Source of the DNA: Neoarius graeffei
Lineage: Eukaryota > Chordata > Actinopteri > Siluriformes > Ariidae
DNA: 64,000 nt
Assembly: GCF_027579695.1 (NCBI RefSeq)
Contig: NC_083592.1
Span: forward strand, 31,949,461 to 32,013,460
Reading direction: 5' to 3'
Shown in pieces: positions 57,858-64,000 of this stretch (its first letter is position 1; every line of letters starts with the position of its first letter). The notes beneath the pieces were generated by a model. The model saw only the letters and a list, made by a program, of their open reading frames with translations, made no database searches and was not told the origin of the DNA. The position numbers and the translations under genes are program-made.

Positions 57858-58190
57858 TTACTCAGAATCAGGTAAGACAGCTGGAAGTACAGCCACATGT
57901 GTCAGGAGTGATGCCACATTCAGACTATAAAACCTGGTGAACATGCTAGGAGAAGACCATGTTGCAGCCGAACAGATAACAGACAGGGGGCGCCATAAAA
58001 CGCTGCCCAAGAAGCTGCTATAGCCCGAGCTGAGTGCCCCTTCAGCGGCACAGTAGCTGTATGCCCACACTGCTGGTAAGCAACAGAGATGGCCTCTGTG
58101 ACCCAATGGGAAAGCCTTTGTTTGGAAAGAGCAGAGCCTTTATTTTCCCCCCCAAAGGAAACAAACAGTTGGTCCGAGGCCCGTCAGGGC
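57858..58190 (-). pseudogene. DIRS tyrosine recombinase, C-terminal part
   Basis: Minus-strand frames read LSHWVTEAISVAYQQCG, KGHSARAIAASWAAFYGAP, then, after a shift at about 57990 near GGGGGCGCC, LSVICSAATWSSPSMFTRFY and SLNVASLLTHV. H-S-A-R corresponds to the catalytic His/Arg box and the Y of FTRFY to the nucleophile. The frame shift makes it inactive. A tyrosine recombinase in place of an integrase distinguishes DIRS from Gypsy elements. Confidence 0.7.
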
Positions 58191-58439
58191 GAAGCGACAA
58201 AAACATATTGCTGTAACACACGAACAGGGCACAAGGCCCTACGATTAGGTTCAGTTGCCAGGTTGAATGCAACCAAAGAAAAGGGCCTATTTATAAACTA
58301 GAGAGACATAAACCTTAGGTAGGAAGGCAGGGTTGGGCCATAAGGTTACAAAACTATCCTCAGGGCCCCAACGCATACACTGATGATGGACTGACAGGGC
58401 ATGAATTTCACTCACCTGTTTAGCAGATGTTATGGCTAA

Positions 58440-58880
58440 CAAGAAGGCAGTTTTATAATTAGAATCAAGTTTATTGCCAAGTACATTCTCACATACAAGG
58501 AATTTGTTTTGGTGATTGGTGCTTGAACATTTAAGATAGAAGAATTTAGCAAAGACCAAAAGTAGCTCTATACATAGAATAAGAAATGGAAGAATCTGAA
58601 ATATACAAATTTGAAAAAGTGGACATATTTAAGGGGTACGTGCATGAGTTGTTGGACTCAGAGTTGTACAGTACTGTATGTCCGGAATGTGCAAAAATAG
58701 GTCACCTGATGATGATGAACATGGAAAAGAGACATGATGAGTGTGTGAAAAGAAGAATGTGTGCAGAGGTCCAAGTTAATAACCAAGCTGTACAATGCAA
58801 GCTGAAATGTGCAATAAAAGGTTCACAGAATAGAGATATATGACATGGCCTTGAAATGTGCAAAAACTGAAGTTCAGAGA
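58440..58880. repeat. Common fish repeat flank
   Basis: AGTTTATTGCCAAGTACATTC and ACATACAAGGAATTTGTTTT are phrases I recall from many fish sequences, perhaps a LINE 3' UTR. No protein motif is visible; the minus-strand gene upstream (Rex1-type LINE) probably ends here. Confidence 0.4.
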
Positions 58881-58899
58881 CAAAGTGTATTAATGTCAC

Positions 58900-60452
58900 A
58901 GACTGGAAGTGTGAGGTTAGAGTGGGGGGGGGGGTCTCTGACCTTAGGTGAAGAGGCCAGCTGCAGTGAGGAAAAAGCTGGCCTTATGCCATGAGGTTTG
59001 GGTTCTAATGGACCACAACCTCCTACCAGAGGGGAGTGGTTCGAAACATTTGTGTCCGGGGCAAGAGGGGTCAGCCACAATTCTTTCTGCTCTCCTCAAG
59101 GTCCTGGAGAGACCAAAGGTTGCAGTCAATTGTCCTCTCAGCAGAGCAGATAATGCGCTGCAGTCTGCCCTTGTCCCTAGCAGTGGCAGCAACGTACCAG
59201 ACGGTAATGGGAGGTGAGGATGGACTCAATGATGGTGGTGTAAAAGTGCACCATCACTGTCTTTGGCAGATCAAACTTCAACTGCTGCAGGAAGTACATC
59301 CTCTGCTGTGCTTGGTGAGAGAGCAGATATATGTCTCCCAATTAAGATCCTGGGTGATTATAGTGCCCTGGAAGCGGAAATACTCCACAGAGGTTACTGG
59401 GGAGTCAAACAGGGTATTGGGGGTGGGGGTGGCAGAGCTCTTCCTGAAGTCCACAATCAGCTCCACTGTCTTTAGAGCACTGAGCTCCAAGTTGCGCTCA
59501 CCTGTAGGCAGACTCCTCCTCCTCATCATCATCATCAGAAAGGAGTCCAATGAGGGTGGTGCTGTCTGCAAACTTTAGGAGCTTGACAGACTAATGACTG
59601 GAAGTGCAGCTGTTAGTGTACAGGGAGAAGAGTAGCGAAGCCTTAGCAGACATAGCCTTGGGGGGATCCGGTGCTGATGGTTCAGGAGTCAGACACACAT
59701 TTCCCCAGCTTCATGTGCTGCTTCCTCTCAGACAGGAAGTTAGTGATCCACCTGCAAGTAGGGTCAGGCACATCCAGCTGGGAGAGCTTGTCCTGCAGAA
59801 GAGTTGGGATGATTGTGTCAAAGGTGGAACTGAAATCCACAAACCAGATTCTAGCGTAGGTTCCTGGGGAGTCTAGGTGCTGGAGGATCAAGTGAAGAGC
59901 CATGTTGACAGCATCATCGGCAGATCTGTTGGGTCTGTAGATGAACTGCATGGGGTCCAGAAGCGGGTCAGTCATGGCTCTGATGTGGTAAAGCACAAGG
60001 CACTCAAAAGATTTCATGACCACAGAAGTCAGAGTGAAGGGTCTGTAGTCAGTTAATCCTGTGATCCTTGGCTTTCTGGGGACAGGGATAATGGTGGAGG
60101 CCTTGAAGCAGGCTGGCACATGGCATGTCTCCAGTGAGGTGTTGATGTCTGAACACCGGAGACAGCTGATCAGCACAGTGCTTCAGGGTAAATGGTGAGA
60201 CGGAGTCAGGACCTGCTGCTCTGTGGGGGTTCAGCTTCTTAAAGAGCTTGTTAATATGTCTCTCCAGAATGGAGAGAGTTGAGGCTGTGGTGAAGGATGG
60301 ATGGGCCTCTGAGGTGTGAAACTGTAGAGAGGCCCTGGCAGCAGTACAGGTGGACGTGGTGAGCTGGAGTCATGGGGGATGTTATCAGGACAGTTCCATC
60401 ATCTTTCAAAGCGACAGAAGAACTCATTTAGTTGGTTGGCCAGGCACAAGTC
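58900..60452 (-). pseudogene. Rex1-type (CR1/L2-group) LINE reverse transcriptase, 3' part
   Basis: Read on the minus strand: FKASTIIPVPRKPRITGLTD, YRPFTLTSVVMKSFECLVL, QFIYRPNRSADDAVNMALHL, WFVDFSSTFDTIIPTLLQDK (catalytic Asp), VPDPTCRWITNFLSER. After further frame changes: LELSALKTVELIVDFRKSS, FDSPVTSVEYFRFQGTIITQ, and the tail ADPSCPGHKCFEPLPSGRRL. Parts are in different frames, so it is dead. The Gmr1-like element begins at 60453, inserted into it. I recall this type from fish Rex1. Confidence 0.8.
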
Positions 60453-60559
60453 TGTGGCAATCGTTTAAGGTGGGTGGAGCACAGAAGCATGGCAGGCCAG
60501 AACTGAGTTCTCAAACTCTTTATTTTAGCTTTTCAGCTGTTATTTTACTACTCTCCCAG

Positions 60560-60593
<34 letters not shown>

Positions 60594-60766
60594 TCAGGTT
60601 GGGGAGAGCTCCCTTCCTCTCCTCTCTCTCTCCTTTTTATAGGGCGTGGTCACTGGGGAAGACACACAAACACAGGTTAACTAACATCAGGTGTAGTGAT
60701 TCTGCCACTTCCCTGACTCCGCCCTCCGTTCACAGACCGACGCTTGACCACGCCCCCGCTGCCACA
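60453..60766 (-). repeat. 3' LTR of the Gmr1-like Gypsy element
   Basis: On the minus strand TGTGGCAGCG...TTGCCACA, with a 7-bp inverted end TGTGGCA/TGCCACA. TATAAAAAG at about 60640 and AATAAAG at about 60520 are present, plus (CT)n and (CA)n runs. A G-rich tract (CAGTGGGGGTA) precedes it. Confidence 0.85.
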
Positions 60767-60767
60767 T

Positions 60768-62297
60768 ACCCCCACTGCCCGACTCAGGCCGGCAAGCCGT
60801 CCGGCCTGCAGCCAACTCCCCCCCTTGATGGGACAGGAAATCCGACACGACCATCTGCGCCCCCGGCCTGTGGAGCACCTTGAACTTAAATGGCTGGAGT
60901 GCCAGATACCAACGGGTGATCCGCGCATTGGCATCCTTCATGCGGTGGAGCCACTGGAGGGGCGCGTGGTCCGAACAGAGGGTGAAAGGGCGTCGCAGTA
61001 GGTAGTAGCTGAGGGTGAGGACTGCCCACTTGATGGCAAGACACTCCTTCTCTATAGTGCTGTAGCGGCCCTCACACACCGACAGCTTCCTGCTGATGTA
61101 CAGCACTGGGCGGCCCTCCCCCTCCACCTCCTGGGACAGAACAGCCCCCAGCCCCCTGTCCGACGCGTCCGTCTGCAAAACAAAGGGGAGAGTGAAGTCA
61201 GGGGAGTGTAATAGTGGCCCCCCACACAGTGCAGCCTTTACCTCAGAGAAAGCCCACTGGCATTGCTCCGTCCACTGGACCGGATCTGGTGCCCCCTTTT
61301 TAGTGAGATCAGTCAGCGGGCTGGTGACATCCGAATAATTAGGTATAAACCTACGATAGTAGCCAGCCAGCCCCAGGAACTGTCTCACCCCCTTTTTGGT
61401 CTTGGGCCTCGGGCAGGCCGCAATCGCTGCCATCTTATTAATTTGGGGATGCACCTGCCCATTGCCCAAGTGGAAGCCCAGATACCGTACTTCCACCCGC
61501 CCAATCGCACACTTCTTCGGGTTGGCTGTGAGACCCGCTCGCCTCAGCGACCTAAGGACGGCCCTCAGGTGTTGTACATGCCGCGGCCAGTCATTACTAT
61601 AGATAATAATGTCGTCGAGGTATGCGGCCGCATAGGTGGCATGGGGACGGAGGACCCTATCCATAAGCCGCTGGAACGTAGCGGGCGCCCCAAACAGCCC
61701 AAAAGGAAGTGTGACAAACTGGTGTAAGCCAAACGGTGTGGAAAAGGCCGTTTTCTCTCGGGATAATGGAGTCAAGGGGATCTGCCAATATCCCTTTGTC
61801 AAATCCAGTGTCGAATAAAAATGAGCCGTGCCTAGTCGATCAAGCAACTCGTCAATACGAGGCATTGGGTATGCTTCGAATTTAGACACTGCGTTGACTT
61901 TTCTGTAGTCCACACAGAACCAGACCGACCCGTCGGCCTTGGGTACCAAGACCACCGGGCTGCTCCAGTCACTGTGGGACTCCTCAACGATGCCCATGTC
62001 GAGCATGGCCTCGAGTTCTTCCCAAACCACCTTTTTTTTGTTTTCAGGCAGTCTGTCAGGGTGGCTGCACACTACCACCCCCGGGGGCTTCTCAATGTGG
62101 TGTTCTAGGAGGTGGATGCGGCTGGGCAAGGGCGAGAATACATCAGAAAATTCTGTCTGCAACTGGGCGACCTCCGTGAGTTGGGTCGGAGAGAGGTGGT
62201 CTCCACAGGGGACCGGAGCGGTGGACGATGTCACTTTTACTTTTTGAACCTCCCGCCCCAGCTCCGCCTTCTCTGGAGCCACCGACACCAACGCCAC
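60768..62297 (-). CDS. Gmr1-like reverse transcriptase and RNase H
   Basis: An open frame of about 500 residues: EFSDVFSPLPSRIHLLEHHI, PENKKKVVWEELEAMLDMGI, SSPVVLVPKADGSVWFCVDY, FYSTLDLTKGYWQIPL (first Asp), FGAPATFQRLMDRVLRP, AAYLDDIIIYS (catalytic pair), FLGLAGYYRRFIPNYSD, then RNase H from FVLQTDASDRGLGAVLSQEV to CEGRYSTIEKECLAIKWAVL and SDHAPLQWL. All catalytic residues are present and there is no stop. Small oddities: WFCVDY for RFCVDY and FGLFGAP for FGLHGAP. The frame starts after the integrase GPY/F domain. It probably makes a polyprotein with it, but a frameshift interrupts at about 62310. The frame runs on about 80 bases into the LTR. Confidence 0.92.
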
Positions 62298-62309
62298 GGG
62301 GATCTCCTC

Positions 62310-62464
62310 ATTCCAAAACAGATTAGGTGGTAAATACGTAACACCCCACCCCTGTCCGTTCGCTGCACCTCACAGTCGACGTCCACGATTCGCCGTGTGA
62401 CCTCAAAGGGTCCTTGCCACTTGACGATCAATTTGGAGCTCAACATGGGCAACAGCACGAGCAC
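62310..62464 (-). pseudogene. Integrase GPY/F domain of the Gmr1-like element
   Basis: MLVLLPMLSSKLIVKWQGPF, EVTRRIVDVDCEVQRTDRGG and VLRIYHL form the integrase C-terminal GPY/F domain, lying between the integrase core and the reverse transcriptase, as expected for this order. A frame change then leads into the RT frame. Confidence 0.85.
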
Positions 62465-62552
62465 TTTATCCCCCGGTGCGAACTCCCTAAGGCGCGTACC
62501 CGTCGTACAGGCGGGTTTGCCATTCTTGAGCCTGCCGCAAATTCTTCTGGGT

Positions 62553-62555
62553 TAG

Positions 62556-62649
<94 letters not shown>

Positions 62650-62670
62650 TTATTTTGTGTGTGTGTGTGT
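62553..62670. repeat. (TG)n(TA)n microsatellite in the Gmr1-like integrase
   Basis: About 40 bp of TG repeat then about 48 bp of TA repeat, then TTTATTTATTTTG and TG again. It interrupts the Gmr1-like integrase between its core and the GPY/F domain. Confidence 0.95.
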
Positions 62671-62818
62671 AGTTTTGCACGCAGATCAATAACGAATCAT
62701 TTTTGCTTGGGGAAGGTCCCTCCTCCCAATTTTCCCGCAGCACATCTAGGATGCCACACGGCTTATGCCCATATAATAATTAGAACAGGGAGAACCCCGT
62801 GGAGGCTTGTGGGACCTC

Positions 62819-63395
62819 TCACACTGCGAAAAGCAGGGGCTTGAGCCATTTATCCCAGTTACGTGCATCCTCGCTTACAAATTTTTTAATTATGTTTTTG
62901 AGGGTGCGATTAAACTGTTCGACTAAGCCGTCCGTTTGTGGGTGGTAAACGCTAGTGCGGATTGGCTTGATTCCCAGTAACCCATACAGTTCGCGCAGTG
63001 TGCGTGACAAACGTAGTGCCCTGATCAGTCAGAATCTCTTTGGGGATTCCGACTCGGGAGATGACGTGGAAGAATGCTTCCGCAATACTATATGTGGAGA
63101 TATTGCGAAGCGGCACTGCTTCCGGATATCGCGTTGCATAGTCCACCAGGACTAAAATAAAGCGATACCCCCGTGTTGACCGATCTAATGGCCCAACGAG
63201 ATCCATCCCAATTCTTTCGAACGGGGTCTCGATTAATGGTAGAGAGTGCAAAGGCGCTTTTGGGATGGCTGCTGGATTTACTAACTGGCATTCGCGACAT
63301 GCCGTACACCACCTACGGACATCGCCGCGAATCCCTGGCCAATAGAACCGGGCCATTATTCGGGCTCGTGTCTTATCCTGCCCCAAGTGTCCCAA
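62819..63395 (-). pseudogene. Integrase of the Gmr1-like element
   Basis: HLGQDKTRARIMARFYWPGI and RRWCTACRECQLVN give the HHCC zinc-binding end. GMDLVGPLDRSTRGYRFILV has the first Asp, ILTDQGTTFV the second, YHPQTDGLVEQFNRTLKNII the Glu. A frameshift near 63000 splits the core between the second Asp and the Glu. Integrase joins cDNA to the genome; this copy is broken here and by the microsatellite that follows. Confidence 0.88.
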
Positions 63396-63966
63396 CCTGG
63401 AATACCAATTCCCGGCGGCTCTTTGGGATCAAAAGTTGTGTTATCGGCTCCTTAGTCTGAGTGTCCTGCGTCACTCGGTATAATCTATCCCTCATAATGG
63501 AGAAATAGGGGAAGGACGGGGTGGCGTTTGGTTGGAGCATTTGACAATTGATTACTCTCACTTGGTCAAACGCATGCCGCAGAGTCTCGTCTCGCGACTG
63601 CTCTAACGAGAAATCCGCAAGGGATTCCCCAAGAGAGGGAGGAGGAGCCTGCTGCTCCTCGCTCTGACGCGGTGATGACGTAGATGGCTCTGAGACAGTT
63701 GCTCCCGCCAGTGCCACACCAGGACCTCCCCCCGCTAAACTACGGCAGGACCCACTCTTCACTAAATGAATCATTAGCTCCCGAAATCCCGGCCAATCAG
63801 TCCCCAAAATTATCGAGTGGGTAAGGCGAGGATTAACCGCCGCCTTTACTCTAAATTTCTCCCCTTGAAATAGAATGTGGACCAACACTAAAGGGTAGTT
63901 GTGAACATCCCCATGCACACACAACACCTTCACCGATTTTGCTCTCCCCAATGCCTCGTCTTGCAC
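63373..63966 (-). CDS. Protease end and spacer of the Gmr1-like element
   Basis: The frame reads VKVLCVHGDVHNYPLVLVHI, KFRVKAAVNPRLTHSIILGT and DWPGFRELM, the C-terminal part of a Gypsy aspartic protease. Its catalytic Asp lies beyond the window edge. A Pro- and Ser-rich spacer follows, then FDQVRVINCQMLQPNATPSF, DRLYRVTQD and LLIPKSRRELVFQ, the lead-in to the integrase zinc-binding domain. The frame stops at 63373. Confidence 0.75.
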   Translation of the reverse strand: MQDEALGRAKSVKVLCVHGDVHNYPLVLVHILFQGEKFRVKAAVNPRLTHSIILGTDWPGFRELMIHLVKSGSCRSLAGGGPGVALAGATVSEPSTSSPRQSEEQQAPPPSLGESLADFSLEQSRDETLRHAFDQVRVINCQMLQPNATPSFPYFSIMRDRLYRVTQDTQTKEPITQLLIPKSRRELVFQVGTLGAG

Positions 63967-64000
63967 CAGGCTTTGGTGGATTGAGGTCTGATTACAGCCG

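Larger units (their letters stand above)
57490..58430 (-). mobile_element. DIRS-like retrotransposon, 3' end
   Basis: The minus strand carries the C-terminus of a tyrosine recombinase (58190-57858), then a foldback (57773-57513) in which TACATACGTAACC and TCTATGAAGGAGTGGAAGA recur inverted. DIRS elements integrate with a tyrosine recombinase and end in inverted repeats, so this fits. The 5' side is cut at about 58430. Confidence 0.7.
60453..64000 (-). mobile_element. Gmr1-like Gypsy with integrase before reverse transcriptase
   Basis: Order on the minus strand: protease (63966-63740), integrase (63395-62819), GPY/F domain (62464-62310), reverse transcriptase with RNase H (62250-60780), LTR (60766-60453). 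In ordinary Gypsy elements integrase is last. Integrase before reverse transcriptase in a Gypsy-type pol is the arrangement described for the deuterostome Gmr1 group. The 5' half is outside the window. Confidence 0.88.

Noticed and set aside
62414..62743. Frames through the (TG)n(TA)n tract
   Set aside because: They are simple-repeat translations.
54607..64000. Further 5' exons of camsap1
   Set aside because: I looked on the minus strand for the preceding CH-domain and N-terminal segments and saw none; they probably lie beyond 64000.

Overview
This is vertebrate, almost certainly teleost, nuclear DNA. It has one multi-exon host gene with GT-AG introns, and the rest is mostly fish-type transposable elements. 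These include tRNA-headed SINEs, Tc1, hAT, Kolobok and ISL2EU DNA transposons, sushi-type and Gmr1-type Gypsy elements, DIRS, Penelope, L1/L2/RTE/Rex1-type LINEs and an endogenous retrovirus. I cannot name the species.

The only host gene I can follow is camsap1 on the minus strand (54606 down to 15994). Thirteen consecutive exons join in phase into 3930 coding bases (1309 codons plus a stop), from the end of the CH domain to the microtubule-binding CKK domain. Its 5' exons lie outside the window. One intron (52941 to 21181) is about 31.8 kb and holds most of the window.

Layout. 1-7650: old fragments (L2-type LINE, decayed sushi-type Gypsy, Tc1 piece, 0.9-kb foldback transposon, L1-type LINE with a SINE in it). 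9082-12222: a SINE, then a hAT element with an ISL2EU element nested in it. 12258-13090: a broken leucine-rich-repeat gene. 14055-15222: a foldback element. 15994-21180: 3' half of camsap1. 21181-52941: the giant intron, holding SINEs, a 40-bp minisatellite, a nearly intact Tc1 and a 22.6-kb nest. 52942-54606: camsap1 CH-domain and linker exons. 56164-64000: Kolobok, DIRS 3' end, Rex1-type LINE and the 3' half of a Gmr1-like Gypsy element.

The nest at 27978-50553 is bounded by an exact 8-bp duplication (GCCTAACG), as for a hAT element. Inside it an RTE-like LINE is split in three places: by a sushi-type Gypsy (TSD GAACC), an endogenous retrovirus (TSD CAGC) and a Penelope element (TSD of about 12 bp). 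The last two carry further insertions, so nesting reaches five levels.

Most worth checking: (1) the sushi-type element has a 5S-rRNA-like segment in both LTRs, gap-free over about 93 nt and covering most of the internal promoter, which recalls plant Cassandra elements; (2) the retrovirus leader contains, in antisense, what looks like the promoter and signal-peptide exon of a RYK-type receptor with its splice donor; (3) the minisatellite unit resembles a CTCF core site; (4) the Penelope element is an inverted pair whose reverse transcriptase is split at its catalytic YVDD motif by another transposon. All identifications come from reading the sequence and from memory of the families; no database search was run.
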